A stretch of 41,874 bases of DNA, taken from Pleurocapsa sp. CCALA 161. GTDB taxonomy: Bacteria; Cyanobacteriota; Cyanobacteriia; Cyanobacteriales; Xenococcaceae. Shown here piece by piece: positions 26,325 to 36,095 of this stretch; the first letter of the stretch is position 1, and every line of letters begins with the position of its first letter. The position numbers and the translations under genes are program-made. The stretch spans positions 1 through 41,874 of the forward strand of contig NZ_PVWF01000040.1 in the NCBI RefSeq assembly GCF_003003995.1, written 5' to 3'. The notes beneath the pieces were generated by a model. The model did no database searches. It was not told where the DNA came from and saw nothing but the letters and a program-made list of their open reading frames with translations.

Positions 26325-26406
26325 TGCGGATGAAAGGACTTGAACCTTCACGTCCGAAAACGCTAGAACCTAAATCTAGTGCGTCTACCAATTCCGCCAC
26401 ATCCGC
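26325..26406 (-). tRNA. tRNA-Leu (anticodon UAG)
   Basis: Class II tRNA of 82 bases on the minus strand. The acceptor arm GCGGATG pairs with CATCCGC and the discriminator base is A. The anticodon stem CTAGA/TCTAG encloses the loop TTTAGGT with anticodon TAG. A long variable arm and a GGTTCAAGTCC T-loop follow, typical of leucine tRNAs. The 3' CCA is not encoded. Confidence 0.95.
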
Positions 26407-26457
26407 AAGTATGCAACGTTTATCATCATAACAGATATTAATCATAAATCCAACATT

Positions 26458-27909
26458 TTAGAAACGATGGCAGGATTGTCGCAGACGATCTCGATCTGGC
26501 TCTTGCCAAGCATAACTAAAGTGACTCATGGAATTTACTTCAGGAGTTGCTTTACGTAGAGCTTCAATCTGGGTTTCTAAAGGTAGATGATTTCGGTATT
26601 CCTTACCCCAAGCACCAGCCAAGGCAGGAATAACATTGGTTGTGGGTGATGTGTTTAACACTTTTTTCACTTGCTCGGTAATACAGTTAGTTTGGTCTTC
26701 ACAGATACCATAAGCCATTGGATGCCACTCTAAATCTGGGGGAAATTTATCCCAAGCCTGAAGACGAGAATCAAAGCCTTGCGCACCGACAAGACGATTA
26801 GCTTCGGGGAAAAATACTGCTCCAGCCTTTAGCCCTCGATCTTCTGCTGTTTGGGCTGCTGAGGAGAGAAAATCAATCACGCCTTGAGCAGCATGGGCAA
26901 CGGATAAGAACCATAAATCTCGGTTGAGCTTATTTTGGCGAGATGATGCAGTAGCTTTAGAGTTGGACTCAGAAGGGCTACCCTGCCACTTAGCTTGGGT
27001 TTCTTTAGGGTACTGCCGATCAATGAATTCCAGATCGCGAGTAGATAAATTTCCCGTCTCAACAAATTTCTTGATTAAAGCCAATCCTTTTTGATTGCTT
27101 GCTCGAGCATATAAAGCATTGAGAGACGATTTGCCATAAATCCATAAATCTTTGACGTTGTTAACCAAAGAATGTCCAGCAACGCCACGAGGATAACGCA
27201 CATAATCAAATAAAACGCCATCTGGCTGTCTTTTAAGTACAGCCTGGAGCAAATTATTGTAATCTGTTTGTGCTTGGGAAGAATAAGGATCGATAAAGGC
27301 TTGAGCGCGATCATCGACGTAGCTGAGGCTATTTTTGCCAGTAGCGTTACGGGCTAATGCTTCTTGGCGATCGGGTCGTTGAGCATAGGTATAGCCAAAA
27401 TTCATTGTAAATAGCCAAGCGTAGACTTTTAAACCTCGTTGATGCGCTCTGTCGATCGCCTGCTGTAATAAATCGATTTGATCTCCATCAGGCGATCGCA
27501 CTACTGGTGTCCAGGGAGTTGGATTGTCCCCAGGAGGTAACAGTACTTGGCTGTCGTAAAAGACTTCTAGATGTATTCTGTTGTAGCCTAGATTGACAAT
27601 GCGATCTAAAACGTAATCTAAAGAACCAGGATTAACATCGCAGGGGTAAAGGCGTAACCAAATAGCCTGTTCTTCGGGCCAAGTTTGACTGCGACAAATC
27701 TCGAGCATTTGTCGATGTTTCTGGACGATCGCCGTATATTCTGGTTTGACTTGGTCATTGCTTATTGATGCCTCAAGTAGCTTTTCTTTGGCTGCAACTT
27801 CCTCTGGGGCAAACTGACAATAAGGACCGATAGCAGCTTTAGCGGGGGTTGCTACTAACAAACTAGAGCAACTGAGCAGGGTAGCGCTTAAAGCTGTCAG
27901 AATCTTCAT
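26458..27909 (-). CDS. Secreted glycoside hydrolase 10-like (GHL10/DUF187) protein
   Basis: A 483-residue secreted protein of the GHL10 family (Pfam glycosyl hydrolase-like 10), a TIM-barrel family related to glycosidases. From the ATG at 27909 it has a signal peptide, MKILTALSATLLSCSSLLVA..PAKA. Barrel motifs include AIWLRLYPCDVNPG, GLKVYAWLFTMNFG, PDGVLFDYVRYPRG and FPPDLEWHPMAYG. The acidic residues expected at strand ends (FDYVRYP, LEWHPM) are present. A substrate is not known, but cell-wall or exopolysaccharide glycans are likely. The frame is open upstream to 27987, which would bury the signal peptide, so 27909 is preferred. Confidence 0.88.
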   Translation of the reverse strand: MKILTALSATLLSCSSLLVATPAKAAIGPYCQFAPEEVAAKEKLLEASISNDQVKPEYTAIVQKHRQMLEICRSQTWPEEQAIWLRLYPCDVNPGSLDYVLDRIVNLGYNRIHLEVFYDSQVLLPPGDNPTPWTPVVRSPDGDQIDLLQQAIDRAHQRGLKVYAWLFTMNFGYTYAQRPDRQEALARNATGKNSLSYVDDRAQAFIDPYSSQAQTDYNNLLQAVLKRQPDGVLFDYVRYPRGVAGHSLVNNVKDLWIYGKSSLNALYARASNQKGLALIKKFVETGNLSTRDLEFIDRQYPKETQAKWQGSPSESNSKATASSRQNKLNRDLWFLSVAHAAQGVIDFLSSAAQTAEDRGLKAGAVFFPEANRLVGAQGFDSRLQAWDKFPPDLEWHPMAYGICEDQTNCITEQVKKVLNTSPTTNVIPALAGAWGKEYRNHLPLETQIEALRKATPEVNSMSHFSYAWQEPDRDRLRQSCHRF

Positions 27910-28364
27910 ATTAGTCTTAGGAAATACATGATTTAGCTGGAGGAATCTAATCTTGATCGCTGGAGGAACTAGTCTTTGATCGTACATAAGTAGGTGGATA
28001 AAATTAAATATAAAAATATAGAATGTCTAAATAGATCAGATCGCGCCCTTGACTTGAAAACTGGAATTCAAGGTGATTTATTTTTTCACTAAGCTATGGG
28101 GTGTTTACATCGAACTAAGCGATATAAACCCTTGTCCCTTTTCCTTTTCCCTAAAATAATTAGCTAAAGAACTATGAGTTTCAACAGTGTGGTTGTGTAA
28201 GCTGAATGCGATTCAGCACACCCCACACTCAAAATGAACGCGGTTTAGCTATTTCATAGTTTAAAGTTGAGAAACAACATTCTAGCAAGGTTAATTAAAA
28301 ATTTATGATTAGAATACTAAAGTACTACTGCAAATCTTGAAGCTAAATATTCAATTTTTAACCT
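27910..28364. other. Divergent intergenic region with a long hairpin
   Basis: Holds the promoters of the GHL10 gene (minus) and the GHMP kinase (plus), which I cannot place. A strong imperfect hairpin lies at 28187-28228: GCTGAAT/ATTCAGC around loop GCG, then GTGT/ACAC and GTGTGG/CCACAC after bulges. It has no T-run, so a repeat or a regulatory structure is likelier than a terminator. Nothing else is supported. Confidence 0.5.
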
Positions 28365-29402
28365 ATGGACGTTTTTGTTTCTGGTCGGCTTTGTCTCTTT
28401 GGAGAGCATAGTGATTGGGCAGGGGAATATCGGCAGGTTAATCCTCACATTGAGCCTGGATCTGCTGTAGTGGTAGGGACAAATCAGGGTATTTATGCCC
28501 AGGTCAACCAGAGTCCTCTTTTGGTTTTGCAAACCCTGCATTCTGCTCAAATGTTAGAATTAGCTATGGACAAAGAACTTTTGTTAGCCATGGCGCAGAC
28601 GGAAAGTTTCTATAGCTATGTGGCGGGTGTAGCTTACCAGGCGTTAATTCGTTATCAAGTTGGTGGTTTGGCGATTAATAACTATAAAATGGATTTACCC
28701 TTGCAAAAAGGCTTATCTTCCAGCGCAGCAATTTGTGTTTTAGTCGCCAGAGCATTTAATCTACTTTACGATCTGGGCTTAAGTATCGCTGAAGAGATGG
28801 AACTGGCCTATTGGGGAGAAAGAACTACTCCTAGCCATTGTGGTAGACTAGATCAAGGTTGTGCCTACGGAAAGCAACCGATCCTAATGACCTTTGATGG
28901 CGATCGCTATACCACGCAACCATTAACCGTCGGACAAAATTTGCATTTAATTATTGTTGATTTGGCAGGGGCAAAAAACACTCAAAAGATTCTCGCTCAA
29001 CTAAATCGTTGTTATCCCCAAGCAGATAATTCCATTGCGGTTCAGGTACAAAAATATCTTGGTAAGATTAACCGAGCATTAGTCAAACAAGCTGTTACTG
29101 CCCTACAACAAGGTAATGCTGAGTCTATTGGCGCTTTGATGAATCAAGCTCAAGCAGAATTTGATCGCTATGTTGCTCCTGCTTGTCCTGAACAGTTAAA
29201 TGCACCTATACTGCATCAGCTACTTAATCATTCATCACTACAGCCATATATATGTGGAGGTAAAGGCGTTGGTTCGCAAGGAGATGGGACAGCACAACTG
29301 ATTGCTCTAGATCGCAATAGTCAGTTAAAGGCGATCGCTTTAATCACCAGAAATTTTCCGCAGATGCAATGTTACCAACTGAATATTCTCAAGCAAATAT
29401 AG
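28365..29402 (+). CDS. GHMP-family sugar kinase (galactokinase/glucuronokinase-like)
   Basis: A 345-residue kinase of the GHMP superfamily, which phosphorylates small sugars or alcohols. Motif 1 is GRLCLFGEHSDWAGEY, which resembles the GEHTDY motif of galactokinases. The ATP-binding motif 2 is PLQKGLSSSAAICV. Motif 3 lies around YICGGKGVGSQGDGTAQL. The catalytic base is likely the Asp in GRLDQGCAYG. The first motif departs from classical galactokinase (HSDWAG rather than HTDYNG), so glucuronate or another sugar may be the substrate. No sugar-nucleotide gene is adjacent. Confidence 0.85.
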   Translation: MDVFVSGRLCLFGEHSDWAGEYRQVNPHIEPGSAVVVGTNQGIYAQVNQSPLLVLQTLHSAQMLELAMDKELLLAMAQTESFYSYVAGVAYQALIRYQVGGLAINNYKMDLPLQKGLSSSAAICVLVARAFNLLYDLGLSIAEEMELAYWGERTTPSHCGRLDQGCAYGKQPILMTFDGDRYTTQPLTVGQNLHLIIVDLAGAKNTQKILAQLNRCYPQADNSIAVQVQKYLGKINRALVKQAVTALQQGNAESIGALMNQAQAEFDRYVAPACPEQLNAPILHQLLNHSSLQPYICGGKGVGSQGDGTAQLIALDRNSQLKAIALITRNFPQMQCYQLNILKQI

Positions 29403-29453
29403 CGAAGCGATACCCACTTGTGTGAGGACAATCATTACTCGTTACTTATTACT

Positions 29454-29615
29454 TAACCTTGAGTTCGGGTTAAGCAGATTAATTGGTGGAGATAGCTTAG
29501 AGCTATTAGCTTTTGAGATAGTTTGGATGCAACTCTACTATGAAAGAAGAACGGAAAATAGTATTTTTTAAATACCTTCAAAATAAGGATTTGAGCTAAT
29601 CCCGAACTCAGGTTA
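29454..29615. mobile_element. MITE-like element, about 160 bp
   Basis: The left end TAACCTTGAGTTCGGGTTAAGC (around 29454-29475) and the right end GAGCTAATCCCGAACTCAGGTTA (around 29593-29615) form imperfect terminal inverted repeats. Each contains AGTTCGGG or its complement CCCGAACT. The interior has no coding frame. It sits in the gap after the GHMP kinase and ahead of the convergent petF. Target duplications were not obvious. Confidence 0.55.
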
Positions 29616-29897
29616 CTTACGAGCATATTAACTTTAATATGTCCTAACTTAATGTTGCGCGGCTATATCAGCCTAAAATTATGTGGGCAAACTAACAGCA
29701 ATTTCAGAAATCAGAACAAATATCAACTTCTTTTTGGAACGAGAAGTTAGACAATTAGCCCCAGAAAGATAAAGATAAACTTCAGCAAATCACAGCATCA
29801 GAAATTTAATAACTCAAGACTATACTGCAAATTATCTAAAAACCAAATCGGCAAAGACGTTCTAATCATAGAACGCCTTGAAAAAAGCTTTAATTTC
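29616..29897. other. Gap before petF with terminator candidate
   Basis: About 280 bases with no gene. The hairpin AGACGTTCT / AGAACGCCT at 29855-29878 (one G-U pair) lies just past the petF stop and is a plausible terminator for that minus-strand gene, though the T-run that follows on that strand is short. Confidence 0.45.
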
Positions 29898-30572
<675 letters not shown>

Positions 30573-31565
30573 ATGAACAATACAAATTCAGTTTTGCTCA
30601 AGGTGGGTATTGTCGGCACGGGATATGCAGCCAGCAAACGAGCAGAGGCTATTAAATCCGATCCGCGTACAGAATTGTTGGTAGTAACGGGAAACAGTGC
30701 TGTACAGTTACCAGAATTTTGTCAAAGATATGCTGTTCAAGCAGTTGATTCCTGGAGTGAATTAGTCAATTTACCTGAGCTTGATTTAATTTTTATCTGT
30801 ACGATTAATCAAGGGTGTGGTGCGATCGCCAAAGCGGCAATTTTAGCGGGAAAGCATGTCGTAGTTGAGTATCCTTTAGCGTTAGAAGTTGAAATTGCCC
30901 AAGAGGTAATTGAATTAGCAGCAGCCAAACAAAAGCTCCTGCATATAGAGCATATTGAGATAATTGGTGGTTTACACCAGGCTCTTAAGCAATACTTACC
31001 ACAAGTTGGGCAAGTCTTTTATGCACGTTACACTACTATTAGTTCTCAACATAATGTCAAACAAAGCTGGAAATATCATCGGCAACAGTTTGGCTTTCCC
31101 CTTAGCGCAGCACTATCGAGAATTCATCGCTTAACTGATCTATTTGGCACTGTCGAAAAAGTTAGCTGTGATAATCGCTATTGGAATTTATCTGATCTAG
31201 ATTATTTTACCGCCTGTTTTTGCCAGGCTCAACTAACTTTTGACAGTGGCGTTAAGGCAGATATTACCTATGGCAAAGGAGATGTTTTTTGGCAAAGCGA
31301 TCGCACGATGGAAATTTATGGTGCAACAGGAAAAATTGTTTTTGTCGGGGAAAAGGGGATGTTAATTAAAGGAAATAACGAGCAAGAAATTCCTGTTAGC
31401 CCTCGTCGTGGTTTATTTGCCCAAGATACAACGATGGTTTTAGATTATTTATTTAAACGGCAACCCCTTTATATTCAAGCTCAAGCTAGTCTTTATGCTT
31501 TAAAGGTGGCAAATGCTGCTCAGAAATCTGACTATATTAAACAAACAGTTTATCTAGATCAATAA
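30573..31565 (+). CDS. bvdR: Biliverdin reductase
   Basis: NAD(P)H-dependent reductase of biliverdin IX-alpha to bilirubin, of the Gfo/Idh/MocA fold. The 330-residue protein has the Rossmann motif VGIVGTGYAASKRAEAI. The family-specific segments are EYPLALEVEIAQEV, HIEHIEIIGGLHQAL, VFYARYTTISSQ and YHRQQFGFPLSAALSRIHR. These match what I recall of Synechocystis BvdR closely, including FGFPL-AALSR. BvdR affects phycobiliprotein content in cyanobacteria. It is divergent from petF, which feeds electrons to other bilin reductases; this adjacency may be coincidental. Confidence 0.88.
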   Translation: MNNTNSVLLKVGIVGTGYAASKRAEAIKSDPRTELLVVTGNSAVQLPEFCQRYAVQAVDSWSELVNLPELDLIFICTINQGCGAIAKAAILAGKHVVVEYPLALEVEIAQEVIELAAAKQKLLHIEHIEIIGGLHQALKQYLPQVGQVFYARYTTISSQHNVKQSWKYHRQQFGFPLSAALSRIHRLTDLFGTVEKVSCDNRYWNLSDLDYFTACFCQAQLTFDSGVKADITYGKGDVFWQSDRTMEIYGATGKIVFVGEKGMLIKGNNEQEIPVSPRRGLFAQDTTMVLDYLFKRQPLYIQAQASLYALKVANAAQKSDYIKQTVYLDQ

Positions 31566-31762
31566 TAACAAATAACATAATTGAATTTTTCTAATTAATT
31601 GTTTATTTTGAGCTGATTTTAAGTAATATAGCAAGTGATCTACTAAACAGCTTAAAACCTCTAAAATTTCTGGTTTTAATCCTAAAATGACTGGTTTTAA
31701 CCCCAGACGATGAACTTTAGGTTTTATTTTGATAGTTATTATTTAACAACTGCATCAAATTA

Positions 31763-34504
31763 ATGGTTTATCTAAATCCTGCTAATCAATCATCAGATTG
31801 CGAAATTGAGCGTCAACCAGCATTACCCCCATCTCTGCTGATTCCGCCACCAGATAAACCTCCCGAACCAGCTTCAAAATTAGGTTTAAAAGCCAAAATC
31901 ATGCTGACGGCGATCGCTTTAGGCGTAATTCCCGTGATGGTTATTGGCGCGATCGCCTACCAAGTTACAACAACCCACGTTACCCGTCAGGTTAAACTGA
32001 CACAACAAGCTCATACTAATCAGCTAGCAACTATGCTAGAAGAATACATAGTCTCTCGCAAAAATGAAGTCACCAGTTTTGCCAGCAGCACAATTTTTAC
32101 CAATCCCAATGTGATTGAGCGGGTAACTGTCAGTCAAAAAAAAGCTGCCTTAAACGCTTTTCAAAATCAAAACAAGTTTTATGACAATATTGCCTATCTA
32201 GATCTTCAAGGTAATCCTTTATTTCAAAGTCAATCAGAATTTCCTCTCGTCAACAACTTAAGCAACCGCCCATATATCCAAAAGGCGATCGCTATAAAAC
32301 AAGCAGTCGTGAACGAAATTAGCATATCTCCTCTATCTGGTGAGCTGCAAATGGAGTTTGCTGTTCCCGTGAAAAACGGCTGGACAGATGAAGTGATTGG
32401 CGTAATGTACTTTAGAATTCCTGGCGAGCAAATTGAACCTATATTTGGGCAATTGACTGCGGAAAATGAGCAGTGGCTTCTAATTAACACACAAAATACT
32501 GTTGTTGCTAGTGCTGTAGAAAACTTGGTTAACCAACCTCTAGCCAAATATTACCCAGAAGTTCAAGCAGCTCACGCTGCTAAGCAAATGGCAACAGTTT
32601 CAGGTGATAACCCTCAGTCAACAGGGACAAAGCAGTTGGTAGATTACACACCAGTTAAGGTAGGTACAGCGAATCCTCAGCTCAATTTAGGAACGGCGAT
32701 CGCTCTAGATAAAGATGTTGCCTTGGCATCGCTCCAGCCCTTGCGCTGGATTTTTTTGGGGGGAACTATGGGAACTGCCTTGTTAGTCAGTTCTCTTGCT
32801 GGTTTGCTGGCTAACCGTTTATTACAGCCCTTATCTACTCTTAATGCTGCGGTGGAAAGATGGAAACAAGGTAAGCTAGACACTAGAGTCAAACTTAAAG
32901 GTCAAGATGAACTATCTGTTTTAGGCGCTAGGCTTGACGAAATGGCAGAACAGCTAAATCTGGCTGTGCAGGATAAAAAAGATCTAACTCAAAGTGCTGA
33001 ACTCATTGCTAATATATCTCAAGCTCGCTCTACAAGAGAATTGCAACTACCTCTAGGTTTATTTCTGGCTACAGTTAGACACAAAATTGTTACAGATCGC
33101 GTAATTTTTTGTCAATTTGACCGTCAATGGGGAGGAAAGATCATTGCTGAATCTGTAGCTTTAGATTTTCCTCGTACTTTGGGCATTCAGTTGGACAATT
33201 TCTGCTTTGAGCAAGAAGAGCTGCAAAAATTTCAAGGTGGTGGAATACAAGCTTTCTCGGCTCTTAAACATGCCCATTTAAATGAATACCATCTCCAGCA
33301 ATTAAAAATTTATCAAGTAAAAGCTGGCTTGATTTTGCCTGTCGTCTTAGATAGACAAGCTACTGATGAATCAGAACTAGTGGGTCTATTAATTGTCCAT
33401 CAATGCGATCGCAATCGAGTTTGGAAACAGTCAGACATAGATTATTTACAGCAAATTACAGCTCAGTTGGCGACGGTACTTAGCGCATACTTTTATCAAA
33501 GACACGAAAATCATCACAAAATTGATTTTAAGAAAAATGTTGCCCAAGTGGCAAGCAGTATCGAGCAAATGACTCATGGTAATTTGTCCATAAATTTAGA
33601 CAGTCTTGGGCAAGGAAGTGAGCTGGTTAAATCTGTAAACACCATGGTTAAGAGTGTTCGACAGACTCTAATTCAGGTAAAAACACCCGCTACAAAAATT
33701 AATACCCAGTTAAGCACAAACAAACAAGATTTAGCGAAGTTGCAAGACAATTTGTGGCAACAGGCTAATCAGCTAAAATTAACTTTTATTTTAATCGAGC
33801 AAATATTAAATTCAACGGCGGAAGTATCCTCCCAGGCAGAACTAGCCTCCGAGGCAATTAGTTCGGTTGTGAGTAATGTTGAGTCTGAACAGGCAAACTT
33901 TGCCCAAGCAGTTACTTTTATGTCAGAACTGAAAGTCTATTTGCGTAACAATACGGAGAAAGTTCATCATCTTAATAGTGCTTCTCAAAAAATGACTCGA
34001 GTCATTGACTCTATTCGTAAGATAAATTTACGAGCTAGTCTATTGGCTAGTAAACTAGGTAAGCGAATTCCCCAACTAGGTGAGACTATGTTTGGTCTAC
34101 AAGAAGAGATTGAATCTATTCAGCAGTCGATCGCCGCGACTAGAGAGTTAGAAGGTTTGGTACGCTCTATCGATAGCGAAATTTCGGGAGTTTTACAAGA
34201 TTATGCTAACAGTAGCAGTATTCTTCAACAAGAAAAAGATATCGTAGCCAATGCTAGTAAAAACTTAGAACAGATCTTACAAATATCTAAAACTGCTCAA
34301 CGACATCTATTTTCAGTAGCTCATACAGCTAATACTCAAATTAAAACTGCTCTTACTGTTAGCAATCTAAAGTCTGAATTAAATCAAACTTCTCAATCTA
34401 TCTACGCCTTGAGCGATCGCACTGTTAATTCATTGGAAAAGACCGCTCTTACTGCTAAGGATCTTAAAAATGTGCTTGATTTTCTCAAGTTAGATCGAGC
34501 TTAA
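31763..34504 (+). CDS. PilJ-like membrane receptor with degenerate GAF and MCP domains
   Basis: A 913-residue membrane sensor. Order: Pro-rich N-tail; membrane segment about 45-67; extracytoplasmic dCache-like domain; second membrane segment about 329-350; HAMP (about 352-405); GAF (about 420-575); a second HAMP-like segment (about 590-645); long helical C-terminus. The GAF resembles bilin-binding phytochrome/PixJ types (YQVKAGLILPVV, LLIVHQC), but the chromophore cysteine is Tyr509 before His510 (NEYHLQQL). The C-terminal hairpin tip, normally rich in EAARAGE and GRGF, reads INLRASLLASKLGKRIPQLG (about 754-773), so receptor signalling through CheA/CheW may be altered. No che or pil gene is adjacent. 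Confidence 0.8.
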   Translation: MVYLNPANQSSDCEIERQPALPPSLLIPPPDKPPEPASKLGLKAKIMLTAIALGVIPVMVIGAIAYQVTTTHVTRQVKLTQQAHTNQLATMLEEYIVSRKNEVTSFASSTIFTNPNVIERVTVSQKKAALNAFQNQNKFYDNIAYLDLQGNPLFQSQSEFPLVNNLSNRPYIQKAIAIKQAVVNEISISPLSGELQMEFAVPVKNGWTDEVIGVMYFRIPGEQIEPIFGQLTAENEQWLLINTQNTVVASAVENLVNQPLAKYYPEVQAAHAAKQMATVSGDNPQSTGTKQLVDYTPVKVGTANPQLNLGTAIALDKDVALASLQPLRWIFLGGTMGTALLVSSLAGLLANRLLQPLSTLNAAVERWKQGKLDTRVKLKGQDELSVLGARLDEMAEQLNLAVQDKKDLTQSAELIANISQARSTRELQLPLGLFLATVRHKIVTDRVIFCQFDRQWGGKIIAESVALDFPRTLGIQLDNFCFEQEELQKFQGGGIQAFSALKHAHLNEYHLQQLKIYQVKAGLILPVVLDRQATDESELVGLLIVHQCDRNRVWKQSDIDYLQQITAQLATVLSAYFYQRHENHHKIDFKKNVAQVASSIEQMTHGNLSINLDSLGQGSELVKSVNTMVKSVRQTLIQVKTPATKINTQLSTNKQDLAKLQDNLWQQANQLKLTFILIEQILNSTAEVSSQAELASEAISSVVSNVESEQANFAQAVTFMSELKVYLRNNTEKVHHLNSASQKMTRVIDSIRKINLRASLLASKLGKRIPQLGETMFGLQEEIESIQQSIAATRELEGLVRSIDSEISGVLQDYANSSSILQQEKDIVANASKNLEQILQISKTAQRHLFSVAHTANTQIKTALTVSNLKSELNQTSQSIYALSDRTVNSLEKTALTAKDLKNVLDFLKLDRA

Positions 34505-34835
34505 CCTGCTCAAACCTTCAACAAATCTTAAGAAAATTGAGAATTCACTATTATCAATGCTGTTTAACATTATCGATGTTGCTTTTATTAGTTACTCTTA
34601 AAGATAGACAAGCTTTTTCTTGTTGACTTTTTTATCAACGGTTGAGAAAATAGAAATATAGTCAGCAAAAAATTTTGTAGTAATTGATAGCAGCCTTATT
34701 TCTGACCAATTAACGATTAAACTCTCGATAAATGAGGCTGAAATATAGAGCGCTAGAATCGAAACTAATTGCTCAACCCATGTTTTAAACTATTTAAACT
34801 ATTTTCTACTCTATTAATCATCAATTGAGGCATTC
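34505..34835. promoter_or_regulatory. recA upstream region with weak promoter candidate
   Basis: TTGACT at 34623-34628 and GAAAAT at 34646-34651 are 17 bases apart, a weak promoter match. I saw no LexA-type operator. The leader would be long, over 170 bases. Apart from this the 331 bases show no gene or repeat. Confidence 0.35.
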
Positions 34836-35921
34836 ATGGCAAGTCGCGCAAATACTTCAAATACTTCTACCAGTACTAGCAATTCAGATAAAGATAAAGC
34901 TCTCAGCTTAGTTTTAAAACAGATTGAGCGCAATTTTGGTAAGGGTGCAATTATGCGTTTGGGCGATGCTGCCCAAATGAGGGTAGAAACTATTCCTAGC
35001 GGAGCATTAACCCTTGATGTTGCCCTAGGAGGTGGATTACCCAAAGGCAGAATCATTGAAATATATGGACCTGAAAGTTCAGGGAAAACTACTCTTGCTC
35101 TCCATGCGATCGCCGAAACCCAAAAAGCAGGAGGAGTAGCTGCCTTTGTCGATGCTGAACACGCTTTAGATCCCACCTATTCAGCAGCATTGGGAGTAGA
35201 TATTGAGAATTTATTAGTAGCGCAGCCAGATAACGGTGAATCAGGGTTAGAAATCGTCGATCAGCTAGTGCGATCGGCCGCAGTAGACTTAGTGGTGGTA
35301 GACTCGGTTGCTGCCTTAACTCCCCGCGCTGAGATTGAGGGAGAAATGGGAGATAATCAAGTCGGCTTACAGGCTCGTTTGATGAGTAAAGCCCTGAGAA
35401 AGATTGCGGGGAATATCGGTAAATCGGGAGCTACGGTAATTTTTCTCAATCAGCTACGGCAAAAGATTGGGATTAGTTATGGTAGTCCCGAAGTAACTAC
35501 TGGTGGTAACGCCCTCAAGTTTTATTGCTCGGTGCGTTTAGATATTCGTCGCATACAAACTCTCAAAAAAGGCAATGAAGGGATGTATGGGATTCGTGCC
35601 AAAGTCAAGGTTGCCAAAAATAAGGTTGCACCTCCTTTCCGTATTGCTGAATTTGACATTATTTTTGGTCAAGGGATTTCTACTATTGGCTGTTTGCTAG
35701 ATCTAGCAGAAGACTTAGAAATCGTCATCCGCAAGGGTGCTTGGTATAGCTACAAGGGCGAGAATGTTGGTCAAGGTCGAGATAATACAATTAATTATCT
35801 GCAAGAAAATCCTGAGGTAGCAGCGGAAATAGAGGCGAAAGTCAGGGCGGACATGAAGGAAGGAAAAACTATTGGCACATCTCCTCAAACCTTTGATGAT
35901 GATCATTCTGAAGAAGAATAG
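34836..35921 (+). CDS. recA: Recombinase RecA
   Basis: DNA strand-exchange ATPase for homologous recombination and repair. The 361-residue protein has the Walker A motif [12 protein letters not shown], the MAW-like [20 protein letters not shown] region and the DNA-binding loop [11 protein letters not shown]. It ends in the acidic tail DDDHSEEE. A Ser/Thr-rich N-terminal stretch ([14 protein letters not shown]) is longer than in E. coli RecA. It is convergent with ribD across a strong hairpin. Confidence 0.97.
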   Translation: MASRANTSNTSTSTSNSDKDKALSLVLKQIERNFGKGAIMRLGDAAQMRVETIPSGALTLDVALGGGLPKGRIIEIYGPESSGKTTLALHAIAETQKAGGVAAFVDAEHALDPTYSAALGVDIENLLVAQPDNGESGLEIVDQLVRSAAVDLVVVDSVAALTPRAEIEGEMGDNQVGLQARLMSKALRKIAGNIGKSGATVIFLNQLRQKIGISYGSPEVTTGGNALKFYCSVRLDIRRIQTLKKGNEGMYGIRAKVKVAKNKVAPPFRIAEFDIIFGQGISTIGCLLDLAEDLEIVIRKGAWYSYKGENVGQGRDNTINYLQENPEVAAEIEAKVRADMKEGKTIGTSPQTFDDDHSEEE

Positions 35922-35941
35922 TCGCTGATCTTACATTTAAA

Positions 35942-35993
35942 TTAATAAATCAAGGCGATTGTTTTTTATAGAGCGATCGCCTTGATTTATTAA
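35942..35993. terminator. 18-bp hairpin between recA and ribD
   Basis: TTAATAAATCAAGGCGAT (35942-35959) pairs exactly with ATCGCCTTGATTTATTAA (35976-35993) around a 16-base loop that includes TTTTTT and part of a HIP1 site. It lies 20 bases after the recA stop and ahead of the ribD stop, so it can serve as a shared terminator. Confidence 0.75.
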
Positions 35994-36030
35994 AGCTATT
36001 AGCTTTTCAGTTAATTGGTTCAGAAGTTGA

Positions 36031-36063
36031 AATCATACCTCGATCCAGCAACGCCAAAAGTTT
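36031..36063 (-). repeat. Solo end of the GCGTTGCTGAAT repeat family
   Basis: AATCATACCTCGATCCAGCAACGCC with a following AAAAGTTT closely matches the right end of the element at 20574-20743 (AATCATACACCGATTCAGCAACGCC). No left end is seen nearby. It is a truncated or single-ended copy, sitting just past the ribD stop. Confidence 0.55.
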
Positions 36064-36095
36064 GTAGTTTGTAATAAACATTACATTGCTTCAGA

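Noticed and set aside
34505-34835. LexA/SOS box upstream of recA
   Set aside because: No convincing operator palindrome was visible. Many cyanobacteria lack a classical SOS response.
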